From: Rummeliibacillus pycnus | GTDB lineage: Bacteria; Bacillota; Bacilli; Bacillales_A; Planococcaceae | Assembly: GCF_002884495.1 (NCBI RefSeq) | Contig: NZ_KZ614145.1 | Location: forward strand, 2,308,423 to 2,372,422 | DNA length: 64,000 nt | Reading direction: 5' to 3' | Position numbers and translations under genes: made by a program | Notes under the pieces: model-generated | What the model saw: the letters and a program-made list of their open reading frames with translations, nothing else | The model's database searches: none | What the model was told of the DNA's origin: nothing | Part shown: piece after piece, positions 53,098 to 63,089 of the stretch | How positions within the stretch are numbered: position 1 is the stretch's first letter | Layout: every line of letters begins with the position of its first letter

Positions 53098-53964
53098 TTA
53101 TCGTTGAAGTTGAGCTGCATAATCATTTAATAATTCATAACAACGCTCTTTCGTAACCTCTGCTAAAGACATAGCGTGTGATACTTTTGGTGTGTACGAA
53201 TCCATACTTTCTGCATCTGTACTCGCTTGGTCTGCAGTGGCATCGCGGTCATTAATCCATTGGCGTTGGTAGTTTCGTAGTCGATTAAAATCACTAGCAG
53301 ATAATTTTGTTTTTAATGTACCATAGAGATCATTTAGCAACGCATCCCACTGTGCATAACGTGCATTTTCTGCATTAATCATTTTGTCTTCTGAACCTTG
53401 TGTTGTACCATCAATCATTGCAGCGGGATTATCATAATTTGTAACAATTGAAGATGCACGATTTGAATAGACTTGATACATATTCTCTTTTGTTGATGTT
53501 GGTTGTTGAGATGGAGATGCACTGATGTTACTTGAAGAAGTTTTCTCTTTTTTCGTTTTAGCAGCAAGCATTTTAGCTTGTTTTTTCTTTGCTTCTTGGC
53601 GTAGATTCTCCACTTGTCCACTAACGCTATTGAGTATATCTGTCGAATCAAGTAATCCATCTGCTTCCTTCATCGCATTTTTATATTGCTTATCATCGAT
53701 TAAGTTTTCGATCTCTTTTGTTTTCTTTAATTGCGCTACATAGTTTTTGGCTTGTGAATCTTCTGGTTTTTCATCGAGCGCTAATTCAAAAGACGCTAAT
53801 GCTTTATTAATATCCCCATCTGTTAATGCGAGTTTTCCCTGCTCTACAGCTTTTGTATATGTAGAATTTGCACTTTCTGCACTATTTTTAGGTTCTTCAC
53901 TATTACCGCAACCAGCTAATAGCGCTCCTACTAAAATTATGTATGACAATTTTCTCACGATCAA
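53098..53964 (-). CDS. Lipoprotein with TPR-like region and LprI-type (DUF1311) C-terminal domain
   Basis: A 288-residue lipoprotein. Lipobox LLAGCG (Cys at about 19). Residues 35-130 form TPR-like helices (AVEQGKLALTDGDINKALASFELALDEKPEDSQAKNYVAQL). A Ser/Gln/Thr linker follows. Residues about 190-288 carry the LprI/DUF1311 pattern: NAENARYAQWDALLNDLYGTLKTKLSASDFNRLRNYQRQWINDRDATAD, with the conserved QxxWIxxRD. In mycobacteria LprI inhibits lysozyme; the role in Bacillales is unclear. Confidence 0.8.
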   Translation of the reverse strand: MIVRKLSYIILVGALLAGCGNSEEPKNSAESANSTYTKAVEQGKLALTDGDINKALASFELALDEKPEDSQAKNYVAQLKKTKEIENLIDDKQYKNAMKEADGLLDSTDILNSVSGQVENLRQEAKKKQAKMLAAKTKKEKTSSSNISASPSQQPTSTKENMYQVYSNRASSIVTNYDNPAAMIDGTTQGSEDKMINAENARYAQWDALLNDLYGTLKTKLSASDFNRLRNYQRQWINDRDATADQASTDAESMDSYTPKVSHAMSLAEVTKERCYELLNDYAAQLQR

Positions 53965-54063
53965 ACCACCCTTTACTTACTATTACTCTATTTTAGTATT
54001 ATTTTTGAAACATGACTAGTAAGTGTGTTATTTTCGAAATTACAGGAATGCCTTTAATAAAAG

Positions 54064-54105
54064 AAAAAAATCACTCTACCTCACAAAATGTGGAAGAGTA
54101 ATTTT
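54064..54105 (-). terminator. Terminator of the GDPD gene
   Basis: TTACTCTTCCACA pairs with TGTGAGGTAGAGTGA on the minus strand with small mismatches, followed by TTTTTTTC. Confidence 0.7.
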
Positions 54106-54239
54106 CAACTAATTAACGAACTACTTTTCAAATTAACAAATTATCTTACTGGAACTCGATACTTCTTGAAGTAATAATTCCGTATTCATATACTAGCTCC
54201 CCTTCTCTATCTTCTTACTATAAAGATTTAACTACATAA

Positions 54240-55070
54240 TCATTTCAATAATGACTGCGTATCGTTTATATGATTTGTAAATACACCATCTGCTCCGTCT
54301 TTTATGACTCTTTTTTGCTCAGCTAGTTCTGTCTGCGTATTAAAAAAGAATGGATAAACTTTTAAGTGATTTTGATGAAGGTTATTGATCAATGATTGAT
54401 TCACCAAATCTGAACTTAGGCCAATTCCGATTGCGTATTTTTTCCACTGATTTATCTTTTCTGCTGTTATATCCTTTTGATTCTTACAAAGTATTAATTG
54501 CACAAGGGGAATATTATCATTGATGTCATGAATTCTCTTTAGACTCATAGCTGAAAAAGATTCAATGATTACTTTGTGTTTTTGAATAAGTCCTTTCCTA
54601 TTTAATATTTCAACTAATGTCTTTTCCATCTTCAGCTTATGATCGACTAGTCGAGTTTCTATGAAATAATTTGTTTTTGAACCAAAGTGATTAATCAGCT
54701 CTTCAAGCGTAATAATTCTTTCGTTTTTGTATTTTTGGTTGAACCAACTTCCAGCATCAAACTTTTTGAGCTCCTGTAAACGATATTGATTGACCTCTCC
54801 CTTGCCATTTGTTGTTCGATCTATTGTTGGATCATGCATTAGAACTAACTGATTATCTTTTGTTTCCCTTAAATCCATTTCGATATAATTCGCTTTTTCT
54901 TGAACTGCTATTTTATATGCTGGCATTGTTTCCTCGGGAGCCTTGTCATTCGCCCCTCTATGTGCAATCACCATGATCGACCTATTTGCTTGGACTGTAG
55001 AAAAGGATAACATCTTAATAACACTTATTGTAAATATACCCATTATAATAACTAATCGTAACTTCTTCAT
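54240..55070 (-). CDS. Secreted glycerophosphodiester phosphodiesterase (GDPD/GlpQ family)
   Basis: A 276-residue enzyme with a signal peptide (about 1-28, VQA). Catalytic features: His37-Arg38 in IAHRGANDKAPEET with Glu47, Glu64 and Asp66 in YIEMDLRET, and His79-Asp80 in LMHDPTIDRTTNGKG. It hydrolyses glycerophosphodiesters to glycerol 3-phosphate and an alcohol, and can act on teichoic acid. It may serve phosphate supply along with PhoX, but I find no PhoP box before it. It is full length and stands alone. Confidence 0.93.
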   Translation of the reverse strand: MKKLRLVIIMGIFTISVIKMLSFSTVQANRSIMVIAHRGANDKAPEETMPAYKIAVQEKANYIEMDLRETKDNQLVLMHDPTIDRTTNGKGEVNQYRLQELKKFDAGSWFNQKYKNERIITLEELINHFGSKTNYFIETRLVDHKLKMEKTLVEILNRKGLIQKHKVIIESFSAMSLKRIHDINDNIPLVQLILCKNQKDITAEKINQWKKYAIGIGLSSDLVNQSLINNLHQNHLKVYPFFFNTQTELAEQKRVIKDGADGVFTNHINDTQSLLK

Positions 55071-55335
55071 GATCTTATTTTATCCCAAAAATCGATATTT
55101 AGAGCAGGATATTCCAAGTTTTAATTCATTTTTAATTTACGACCTGTTTATAAATTTTATAGAAACCGTTCAAATATATGGAGATAAATAATAAATTTTT
55201 AACAATTTTCTCGAAAATACTGATAATTACTTCAATTAATCAAGGTAGTATTATATATCTATTTTGAGGTTGATTATAATAATTATTTTAGGTATTTTTA
55301 ATTAGTGTTTATTTAACTATTAAGGGGGAAAAGTA

Positions 55336-57021
55336 ATGAGTATTCGCAAAAAGCTATATTCAGCTTTTTTTATATTAATTGCGTTTATAGCTATTATTAC
55401 AATTACAGGATTCACGCAATTATACAGTATTAGAAATACTTATAACCAAATTTTGGACGAACAAGTAGCGAAAGTTTCGGAAATTAAAGAAGTACAATAT
55501 GCTTCAGCAATGCAAGGTTTATATATGCGATCTTATGCCTTAAATCCTGAACAAGGGACATTAGACAATCTGAAAGAAGAACAAGATATCATTTCAAAAA
55601 AAATAGAAGATCTTACACCAAAATTTCAAACAGAACAGATGAAGAAAGAACTTCAAAATATCCAACAAAATCAGGAAAAGTTTTTGACGAGTGCCCAAAG
55701 TGTTGTGGATATGGTAAATAAAAACAAACTCGACAAAGCCATTGATATTATGAAAAATGAATCACGCCCTGCCAACGAAGCAATCTTAGCAAGTATAAAC
55801 AAAATTGTTGATTATCAAACTGCACAAATGAATACAGGCAAGCAAGATGCTGAAGCAAAGGCATATAAAGGAATTATGATCATGATCACTGTTTCTTTGA
55901 TCGCATTCATAGTAGCAGTTGTAAGTGGCTTGTATATAACAAGAAAGATTACTAAACCGGTAATTGCTTTGAAAGAAGCAGCTGCTACAATTGCGCAAGG
56001 TGATTTATCAGAACCTGATATCATTGTAAATTCTAGAGATGAAATTCACTCTTTAGCACAATCATTTAATACGATGAAAAGAAGTTTACAATCATTAATC
56101 TCAAATGTAATGACCAATGTTGAACAAACGACAGCTGCTGCAGAAGAACTTACTGCTAGTACAGATGAAGTCGCAACAACCTCACAAGATGTAGCAAATC
56201 AATTGGAAGCGATCAATGAAGGGGCAAACTCAGCTGCTGAAACAGGGAAAGAAAGCGCAAATGCCGTTGAAGAGACAGCAAATAGTGTTCAAATGATTGC
56301 AAATTCCACACAAGAAGTGCACAGTGGAGCCGTAGAAGCACAAGAAGTTGCTAAACAAGGGAATTTAACCTTACAAACAACTTTTAAACAATTAAAAATT
56401 ATTCAAGAATCATCGTCAGATACGAAAGATAAAATTCGTAAGTTAAGTGAACAATCTGAAAAAATCGGTAGTATCACGAAGGTAATCACAGCTATCACAG
56501 ATCAAACCAATTTACTCGCTCTGAATGCGGCCATTGAGGCAGCACGCGCAGGTGAACATGGTAAAGGCTTTGCAGTGGTAGCAGATGAAGTTCGAAAACT
56601 TGCAGAGGAATCCAAAAAATCTGCAGAAGAAATTGTCCGTTTAACCAATATTATTCAAACAGATACAGTAGATGCAGAACAAGCTGTTGAATTGACCGTT
56701 TCTAATGTGAATGATGGTGTTGGATTAATACAAGAAGCACAAAAATCATTTAATGATATCTTAACTTCTGTTGATACAATGGCTCAAAAATTGGAACAGG
56801 TATCAGCTGCCACACAACAAGTATCAGCAGCGACTGAAGAAGTTGCGGCATCCGTTCTGGAAATGTCTCAAGCAGCAAATACAGCGGCAAGTAGTACAGA
56901 ATTAGTCGCAGCTGCCACTGAAGAACAAGCCGCAACAATTGGCGAGATCAACTCTGTAGCCAAATCACTGACAGAAAACGCAATCAGTTTACAAGAACAA
57001 GTGCAACAATTTAAAGTTTAG
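55336..57021 (+). CDS. Methyl-accepting chemotaxis protein with four-helix-bundle sensor
   Basis: A 561-residue chemoreceptor. Membrane segment 1 at about 8-28, an extracellular helical sensor of the 4HB_MCP type at about 30-175, membrane segment 2 at about 180-200, HAMP ([19 protein letters not shown]) and a signalling coiled coil with the tip [50 protein letters not shown]. It is unrelated in its sensor domain to the dCache receptor at 40595. AAGGGGGAAA precedes the ATG. A terminator follows. Confidence 0.94.
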   Translation: MSIRKKLYSAFFILIAFIAIITITGFTQLYSIRNTYNQILDEQVAKVSEIKEVQYASAMQGLYMRSYALNPEQGTLDNLKEEQDIISKKIEDLTPKFQTEQMKKELQNIQQNQEKFLTSAQSVVDMVNKNKLDKAIDIMKNESRPANEAILASINKIVDYQTAQMNTGKQDAEAKAYKGIMIMITVSLIAFIVAVVSGLYITRKITKPVIALKEAAATIAQGDLSEPDIIVNSRDEIHSLAQSFNTMKRSLQSLISNVMTNVEQTTAAAEELTASTDEVATTSQDVANQLEAINEGANSAAETGKESANAVEETANSVQMIANSTQEVHSGAVEAQEVAKQGNLTLQTTFKQLKIIQESSSDTKDKIRKLSEQSEKIGSITKVITAITDQTNLLALNAAIEAARAGEHGKGFAVVADEVRKLAEESKKSAEEIVRLTNIIQTDTVDAEQAVELTVSNVNDGVGLIQEAQKSFNDILTSVDTMAQKLEQVSAATQQVSAATEEVAASVLEMSQAANTAASSTELVAAATEEQAATIGEINSVAKSLTENAISLQEQVQQFKV

Positions 57022-57043
57022 GAATTGAATCAATACTTTTTTT

Positions 57044-57078
57044 AAAAAGGGAGGAGCCCGTTTATCTTCTCCCTTTTT
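57044..57078 (+). terminator. Terminator of the 4HB chemoreceptor gene
   Basis: Perfect 10-bp stem AAAAAGGGAG / CTCCCTTTTT with T run. Confidence 0.85.
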
Positions 57079-57189
57079 TTGAAGGAATTTCTCATTCTAT
57101 TAAATTCCATAAAGGTGTTCCGTACATCAATAAAAGTATAATTCGAACAAGTACATTTTAATTTTCATATAAAGCTTTATAAAAACGGA

Positions 57190-58077
57190 CTAACTCCTCA
57201 AAACCTCCAACAATATCCCTGTTTTATCATCCGACCATTCTACCCTAGGAAATTGTTGACAATACGGATCATTCTTTTCCATAAGCGTAATTTTCGTGTA
57301 GGCGCTTTTAAGTCCCCTGTTGAAAATATATTTTGCGGATTCCATCCATTTTTCATGGCTTGGTAGCTTATGGCTTAGTAATTGAAATCCATCTGTTACC
57401 AATGCGATTTTCTTCACATCCATCAATGGAATTTTCCCAATTTCCCAGAAGCTTGAGGTTTCTCTACTGCCATCAATCATTCCATACCCCTCATACGTAT
57501 TAAAGCTTTCACAACATTGCATACGAAAAGAGCGAGTTATCGCTAATGCATTTTCATAACATTGTCCTAACTTTTTTTCTGAGTAGTTTCTCTTTAAAGT
57601 CCTTTTTAAACCATAAAATGAGGTTTTCCTTTTTTGAATGTACTTTTCTTGAATTTTAGCTGTGTGGTCATAGGTTAAACTACGAATGGTACCATTTTGA
57701 TATTGCACAAATATCATGCAGTTTCCCATTTGAAGATAGTGCAACGTTTCATCTCTTATTTGAATTGCGGCTACACTACAGCAATTTCTTATGTACTTTT
57801 TCATATCACCAAGATCATCCCATATTGTTTTTGCTCTTTTTGCTCTTCTCAATTCGATATTTGCAGATTTTGCAATATGTTCCAACGAATCATTTTCATA
57901 AGATTTATCTAGCATATATTTCCGAATGGTGTCTGCAGCCGCTAGCCCAGAAAAAGGGCCAAAACCAGAATCCCCATCAATTACGGCAAATCGCTTAATT
58001 TTTTCATCACAAACATATACATCCTCTATATCTTTTTTGTTTCCTTCTTCATAAACAACATCTAACACTTTAATCAT
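57190..58077 (-). CDS. PP2C-like serine/threonine phosphatase
   Basis: A 295-residue protein. The ATG at 58077 is chosen because AGGAG lies 10 nt upstream; an upstream GTG at 58158 sits 15 nt from its nearest ribosome site. PP2C metal-binding motifs are present though divergent: IEDVYV, then VIDGDSGFGPFSG (Asp34-Gly35), CSVAAIQIRDETLHYLQMGNCMIFV, ALVTDGFQ and WSDDKTGILLEV at the C-terminus. It probably dephosphorylates Ser/Thr in a signalling pathway. It is divergent from the small sigma factor gene, so a link between the two is possible. Confidence 0.75.
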   Translation of the reverse strand: MIKVLDVVYEEGNKKDIEDVYVCDEKIKRFAVIDGDSGFGPFSGLAAADTIRKYMLDKSYENDSLEHIAKSANIELRRAKRAKTIWDDLGDMKKYIRNCCSVAAIQIRDETLHYLQMGNCMIFVQYQNGTIRSLTYDHTAKIQEKYIQKRKTSFYGLKRTLKRNYSEKKLGQCYENALAITRSFRMQCCESFNTYEGYGMIDGSRETSSFWEIGKIPLMDVKKIALVTDGFQLLSHKLPSHEKWMESAKYIFNRGLKSAYTKITLMEKNDPYCQQFPRVEWSDDKTGILLEVLRS

Positions 58078-58526
58078 ACTAGAACAACTCCTATTCTTTT
58101 TTAGATTAAGTGAATAACTTTCGTTGGCATGATCGATCAACAATATTAAATTAGACACATATCACATGACCTTCCCTCCTTAGCAACATTTAATAACTAA
58201 ATATTACCATTTACAAAATCACAAAGTTACATATTTTGTTATTTTTAACAATCAATTCACAATAAATAAAATATTTTAAAAAATCATAAATTGTATGAAA
58301 ACAGAAAAAAGCACTTGAAAATTTAGGACATATCAATTTTTTATCATCCTACAAACACAGTAATGATGGGGTTCTTTATTTTTCGACATTTCATCGACAG
58401 ACTGATTTCGCGTGTTTTTGGTTACAAAAATGCCATTTTGCGCATTTTACAGATAGCAAAATTAATTTGTATTCTCAAAGCACCTAGGAAAACAAGCATT
58501 GTGCACAATGAGAATGGACAAAAATT
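58078..58526. other. Divergent intergenic region, no credible gene
   Basis: Between the PP2C and sigma-factor genes. A plus frame of 62 codons exists at 58363-58551 but has no ribosome site and overlaps the sigma gene. It should contain both promoters. Confidence 0.5.
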
Positions 58527-59000
58527 ATGTTTCAATTTGATAAAATTTTAGAGCAATATGAACCTATGATCTCAGCAGTCATTCGAAAATGTCGTATTTA
58601 CAAAAACCACGAGCACTATCGTCAAACAGCACGCATTGCCTTATGGAAAGCCTGGGAAAAGTATGATCATGAACAAGGAGACTTTGCGCCCTATGCCTTT
58701 ACTTGCATCCGGGGCAGCATTCTAGATGCGCTAAAAAAAGAGAACCGTTATGAAGAGCGCTATCATCCTGAACAAGATGCGATCATCGAAATTTATATGC
58801 CGACATCAAAAGAATCTGATGTATCCAACATTTTAGAAGGATTACTCAACAACATTACAAAAACCGAGCAACAATTTCTCATAGACTATTACATTGGAGG
58901 CTATTCCTATAAAGAACTGTCTGTGAAATATCATGCTTCTGTTGCTACTTTGCAAAAAAGGCGGATGCGGATATTGGAGAAAGTAAGAAAAAGCATTTAA
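58527..59000 (+). CDS. Small sigma-70-family RNA polymerase sigma factor
   Basis: A 157-residue protein with only regions 2 and 4. Region 2 is at about 30-80 (YRQTARIALWKAWEKYDHEQGDFAPYAFTCIRGSILDALKKENR, as in SigH/SigB-like core-binding helices). Region 4 is at about 107-157 (LNNITKTEQQFLIDYYIGGYSYKELSVKYHASVATLQKRRMRILEKVRKSI). No anti-sigma gene is adjacent; a PP2C phosphatase is divergent. The target promoters are unknown. The ribosome site is weak (AGAATGGA), which suggests low basal expression. Confidence 0.85.
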   Translation: MFQFDKILEQYEPMISAVIRKCRIYKNHEHYRQTARIALWKAWEKYDHEQGDFAPYAFTCIRGSILDALKKENRYEERYHPEQDAIIEIYMPTSKESDVSNILEGLLNNITKTEQQFLIDYYIGGYSYKELSVKYHASVATLQKRRMRILEKVRKSI

Positions 59001-59007
59001 TAGGAAC

Positions 59008-59042
59008 AACACCACCTGTTTTATATTAAGCAGGTGGTGTTG
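59008..59042 (+). terminator. Hairpin after the sigma factor gene
   Basis: Perfect 12-bp stem CAACACCACCTG / CAGGTGGTGTTG, but without a clear T run. Confidence 0.55.
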
Positions 59043-59080
59043 CTATTGTCGATATTACACAATAATGAAGATTTATTTGG

Positions 59081-59152
59081 TTTACTCGCGGTTTTCGGGA
59101 ATTTACTCGCGGTCTCCTTGGTTTACTCGCGGTTTTCGGGAATTTACTCGTA
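59081..59152 (+). repeat. TTTACTCGCG box array (4 boxes)
   Basis: Boxes start at 59081, 59102, 59122 and 59143; steps are 21, 20 and 21 bp. Spacers GTTTTCGGGAA and GTCTCCTTGG resemble those of the 8.9-kb array. Confidence 0.85.
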
Positions 59153-59572
59153 CTATTACGCGATAAATCTTTCAATTTCCCTTCATATATTCAGTCAATG
59201 TAATAAGGATCTGTAAAAATTAGTTTCAAATAAATTACGCAAATATATCAAATATTCATATCAAATATAAAATATATAATATGTAGTATATTTTCTACCA
59301 GACATTCAACCTAAATAATCTCCTTTTCCTATTTCTAAATTTAAAGCTAATACAATACAAAATCCTTAATATTTCGACATACCTACATTTATTTAAAAGT
59401 AAGTACAAATTTCTTTACTCATTTATAGGTAATTAATCACTAAATCGGTGGAAGATTACTTATTTTTTATTTCTTTATAACCACTCCGCAATTGGTATTT
59501 TTATTTCATTTTTACATTTTAAACCACATTGATTTTTAAGGAATGCTATAATCATCTAGAAATTATTATATT
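59153..59572. other. Very AT-rich intergenic region
   Basis: No reading frame with a ribosome site, no box array and no strong hairpin seen; it holds the promoter of the 59586 lipoprotein gene. Confidence 0.5.
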
Positions 59573-59585
59573 GGAGGGATTTGTT

Positions 59586-60665
59586 ATTAATAAGAAAAGG
59601 TGGTTATTCATTAGTTTATTTGCAGTACTTTCGTTGCTTCTAGCAGCATGTGGTTCAAGTGGCAGTGGTTCTGATTCTAAGCAAGAAGCACGTGACGTTG
59701 GATTCAAAGTCAACTCAGGTGAATATATAACAATCACTAAATATGATGACAATGAAGAAAAAACTTACCTCAAGTTAAACATAACCGTACATAATAAATC
59801 TAAAAATGAAATTTCCTTATCGGAAACAGATTTTAGTCTTTATGATAAAAACAATGAAAAGATTGAAACGGTTTATGTAAATCCGCCAGACGAAGATTCT
59901 TATAAAGAATTAACAGGAAGCGTTTCACCAGAGAAAAAGGCATCTGGTGATTTGGCATATCCTATTAATCCAGAAGAAAAATATGAACTTCACTTTCAAC
60001 CACATATTTACGATGATGAAGGTAACAAACACAAAGAATTAGTAGTGAATGTGGATCCATCAAAATATAAAGACGATACTAAAAATGTGAAAAAGGCAAT
60101 TGCCTCTTACATCGATAACGTATTCCTAAGCAGAGAAAACCCTGATTTCAAAACTTTAGTCTCAAATGATGTGATTAAGGATAGTCAAAAATTTGACGAG
60201 GAACTTGGAAATCAAATTAAAGAAGGTTTCAGGGATCACACACCAGATTTAAAAACAGAAAAGATATTTATTGAAAAATACCGTAAAGCTTTAAATCAAA
60301 ATATCAAACCAACTTATTTAATCGAATATGCCGACACAAAAAATGCAAAAGTAATGGTAAGATTTAAAAACTTTGATACATCTGATTTGTTCAAGCAAAG
60401 TCGAAAAGTAAGCGAACAATTTGCGAAAAAAAATCAGAAGAAATATTCATATGATGAATATGATAAAGCGGAAAAAGATGCTTTAGTTTATACCTTTAGT
60501 CGCATTGATCAAATTCTAAATAATACAAAACTAAGCAACAGCTCACGAGATTATTCAATTACTATGAAAAACGTAGATGGTAAGTGGACGATTCTCACTA
60601 CTGACGATGATATGAATAGCGAATATGATGATTTGTTAAAAGCGTTTGTTTTAGAAATGTATTAA
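59586..60665 (+). CDS. DUF4352-like lipoprotein, apparent AUU start
   Basis: A 359-residue lipoprotein if translation starts at ATT 59586: this gives NKKRWLFISLFAVLSLLLAACG, a complete signal peptide with lipobox and Cys near 22. GGAGGG lies 7 nt upstream at 59573-59578. No ATG, GTG or TTG is well placed; in-frame TTG codons at 59529 and 59571 have no ribosome site and would spoil the signal peptide. Residues about 30-165 resemble DUF4352 (YLKLNITVHNKSKNEISLSETDFSLYDKNNEKIE). The rest is a lysine/Asp-rich helical domain (DUF5105-like by position). The function is unknown; it is extracytoplasmic and membrane-anchored. Confidence 0.75.
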   Translation: MNKKRWLFISLFAVLSLLLAACGSSGSGSDSKQEARDVGFKVNSGEYITITKYDDNEEKTYLKLNITVHNKSKNEISLSETDFSLYDKNNEKIETVYVNPPDEDSYKELTGSVSPEKKASGDLAYPINPEEKYELHFQPHIYDDEGNKHKELVVNVDPSKYKDDTKNVKKAIASYIDNVFLSRENPDFKTLVSNDVIKDSQKFDEELGNQIKEGFRDHTPDLKTEKIFIEKYRKALNQNIKPTYLIEYADTKNAKVMVRFKNFDTSDLFKQSRKVSEQFAKKNQKKYSYDEYDKAEKDALVYTFSRIDQILNNTKLSNSSRDYSITMKNVDGKWTILTTDDDMNSEYDDLLKAFVLEMY

Positions 60666-60680
60666 ATCGGCTAAGAGAAA

Positions 60681-60715
60681 AAGAAACACAGACCGTATAC
60701 TGGTCTGTGTTTCTT
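60681..60715. terminator. Bidirectional terminator between lipoprotein and arsB-like genes
   Basis: Perfect 14-bp stem AAGAAACACAGACC / GGTCTGTGTTTCTT with T-rich flanks on both strands. Confidence 0.9.
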
Positions 60716-60773
60716 CTATTATATTTGGCATTTTGGATACTATCAGATTGTTTGGAACGGCACCAAAAACCTT

Positions 60774-62069
60774 TTAAAAAAGGAGTAATGTTACATAGAG
60801 TCCTGTTAAAGTGATCAATAAGATTGGAATGGTTAAAGTAATCCCCATTTTAAAGTAAGTTCCCCATGAAATTTTAATACCTTTTCCAGCTAAAAGATGG
60901 AGCCATACTAATGTTGCCAGTGAACCAATTGGTGTGATTTTTGGTCCTAAATCCGAACCAATGACATTGGCATAGATTAGCCCGTCTCTCACAACACCCG
61001 TTGTATGAGTTTGTGCAATCGCTAAAGCATCAATCATAACCGTTGGCAAATTATTCATCACCGATGACAAAAAGGCTGCGACGAAACCCATTGCCACTGT
61101 TGAAATATATAACCCATGTGTTGGCAATTTTTCAATCATGCCTGCTAATGATGTTGTTAACCAAGCATTGCCAACACCATAAACAACAACATACATGCCA
61201 ATCGAGAAAAAAACGATCGTCCACGGTGCACTTTTTACAACCGCTTTTGTATCAACCACATGACTTTGTTTCGCCATAACTAATAAGAAGATCGCAATCA
61301 TTCCGGCAATGATTGAAACAGGGACCCCCATCCATTCACTCGTTACATAACCGATTAATAACAACACTAATACGACCCACGACAGGCGGAACATTCCTAA
61401 ATCTCGAATCGCTTCTTTTGGATGTTTTAGTTTTGATACATCATATCTACTCGGAATATTTTTTCTAAAATATATGGATAATACGATAATCGTTGCGATT
61501 AAAGAAAAAATATTGGGGAGAATCATTCTTGCCGCATATTCTACAAACCCGATATCAAAAAAATCTGCCGATACAATGTTCACTAAATTACTAATTACAA
61601 AAGGTAGAGATGTCGTATCTGCGATAAACCCACTAGCCATGATAAAAGGAATAATCATAACCTCTTTAAAGTTCAAGTTGCGAACCATCGCTAACACAAT
61701 CGGGGTTAATATTAACGCTGCTCCATCGTTCGAAAAAAACGCAGCAACAATCGCTCCTAAAATACTGACAGAAACAAACATTTTGATGCCATTGCCATTC
61801 GATAACCTTGCCATCTGTAATGCAACCCACTCAAATAATCCAATTTCATCTAAAATTAGCGAAATAATAATAATGGCGACAAACGTTAACGTTGCATTCC
61901 AAGTAATGCCCACTACCTTCTGGACATCTTGAAAATCAACCACACCAACGATTAACCCAAGTATGGCACCCAAGCAGGCCGTTAAACCTATATTCAATCC
62001 TTTTGGCTGCCATATGACAAAAACTAATGTCACCAAAAAGATGAGTGTTGCTACAATCGCCATTTCCAT
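60774..62069 (-). CDS. arsB: ArsB-type arsenite efflux permease
   Basis: A 431-residue protein with about 12 membrane segments, the usual ArsB length (about 430). Landmarks: [104 protein letters not shown] and [15 protein letters not shown] ... [30 protein letters not shown]. ArsB extrudes arsenite or antimonite. No arsR or arsC lies next to it, which is unusual, so control may be elsewhere or the transporter may export another anion. Confidence 0.88.
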   Translation of the reverse strand: MEMAIVATLIFLVTLVFVIWQPKGLNIGLTACLGAILGLIVGVVDFQDVQKVVGITWNATLTFVAIIIISLILDEIGLFEWVALQMARLSNGNGIKMFVSVSILGAIVAAFFSNDGAALILTPIVLAMVRNLNFKEVMIIPFIMASGFIADTTSLPFVISNLVNIVSADFFDIGFVEYAARMILPNIFSLIATIIVLSIYFRKNIPSRYDVSKLKHPKEAIRDLGMFRLSWVVLVLLLIGYVTSEWMGVPVSIIAGMIAIFLLVMAKQSHVVDTKAVVKSAPWTIVFFSIGMYVVVYGVGNAWLTTSLAGMIEKLPTHGLYISTVAMGFVAAFLSSVMNNLPTVMIDALAIAQTHTTGVVRDGLIYANVIGSDLGPKITPIGSLATLVWLHLLAGKGIKISWGTYFKMGITLTIPILLITLTGLYVTLLLF

Positions 62070-62434
62070 AATCCTTCTTTCTAAATAAATCCGAAATCCT
62101 TTCTATATAATACCACCATACAATCAGGATGCACGATAGGATTTTTAAACGATCATTGAGCGTGGCGGTTTACTTGGTGAATCTAGTAATATTTGTAAGG
62201 GATCATGGGCGTATTTTTTGCTTCATTGAGTTTGCTGATGAGGACTTAAATTGTTGAGAGAGCGAATACTATGTATTTGGAGCGAATAATCCAGCGTAAG
62301 GGGCGAATGAACGGGTACAGAGAGCGGATAATTCTTTTGAATAAGCTTATCTCTATTATTAACTGCCAAACTCGTTACCTATTTTTAATATAAAAGAAAT
62401 ACATTGGAAAAATTGAGAGAAAAATAACAAACTA
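62070..62434. repeat. Intergenic region with a GCGAATA box array at 62262-62330
   Basis: Boxes GCGAATA (62262), GCGAATAA (62282), GCGAATGA (62303) and GCGGATAA (62324) recur at 20, 21 and 21 bp. The spacing is the same as in the TTTACTCGCG arrays, and the box is related to CGCGAGTAAA read on the other strand. No gene is seen. Confidence 0.75.
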
Positions 62435-62491
62435 AAAAAGCCCTTAACCTCCGAAGAGATTAAGGACTTAAATATTTGGGTACCTGGCACC
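62435..62491. repeat. Hairpin plus GGTACCTGGCACC palindrome
   Basis: The hairpin CCCTTAA ... TTAAGG (62441-62465), a terminator for the minus-strand pseudogene, is followed by GGTACCTGGCACC at 62479-62491. The hairpin is copied almost exactly at 63027-63061, and the palindrome appears in reverse at 63496-63508. Confidence 0.6.
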
Positions 62492-62507
62492 TAGTCTATA
62501 GATGAGT

Positions 62508-62842
62508 CTAATGTGTTTTCTTCAAATGTGCCTGAATCGTCCCCTTCATCTTCTTCAAATTCTCATCTTGATATAAGACAGTATTCTTATTTAACGCAAC
62601 TTTTCCCCCTAGATATTTTTCACCAGTTTTAATTAATTGAGGTAAGTATGCTTTTAAATTTGATGGTCAAGTTCTTGGTATGCTAACTGATACTTTCCGC
62701 CATCGGCAACTTCTGAATGATACAAAGCCTTAAGTGCATAGTTTTTCTCAAGATCAAGATTCACCATCAATTCTTTTAAGTGCTTTTGTAATTCTTTATT
62801 GTCTTTAACCAGCTGGTTCATTTGAGATTTCACGTATTTCAT
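62508..62842 (-). pseudogene. Frameshifted small helical protein gene
   Basis: The 5' part starts at ATG 62842 (MKYVKSQMNQLVKDNKELQKHLKELM, coiled-coil-like) and reads to LAYQELDHQI, where it hits a stop at 62654. In another frame the minus strand continues without stops as NLKAYLPQLIKTGEKYLGGKVALNKNTVLYQDENLKKMKGTIQAHLKKTH to a TAG at 62508-62510. The two pieces join near 62655-62665, giving a protein of about 110 residues before the frameshift. I do not recognise the family. A sequencing error is the alternative. Confidence 0.6.
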
Positions 62843-63026
62843 AGATATAGTCAAACTCCTTTCAGATATCCACAAGTATAGCACTAATCATGGGATTTCG
62901 ATGGTATCCTATCTTCAATGTTGAAAAAGGACTGATCAGAATTATTCTATTGCTAAGAGTGCGGATAAATCTTAGCAATTAGTCAATAAAATGCTATTCT
63001 TCTGTTTTCAAACGTCTTCATATAAA

Positions 63027-63061
63027 AAGCCCTCAACCTCCGATGAGATTAAGGACTTTAG
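63027..63061. repeat. Second copy of the AACCTCCGA hairpin
   Basis: AAAAGCCCTCAACCTCCGAT followed by GAGATTAAGGACTT repeats 62435-62470 with two or three changes. It may end transcription, or may be left over from a duplication. Confidence 0.65.
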
Positions 63062-63089
63062 TACTTATGAAGTGCCCGACTTTAAAGGA

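Noticed and set aside
58363-58551. Plus-strand frame before the sigma factor gene
   Set aside because: No ribosome site, overlaps the sigma gene, and has a composition typical of translated AT-rich intergenic DNA.
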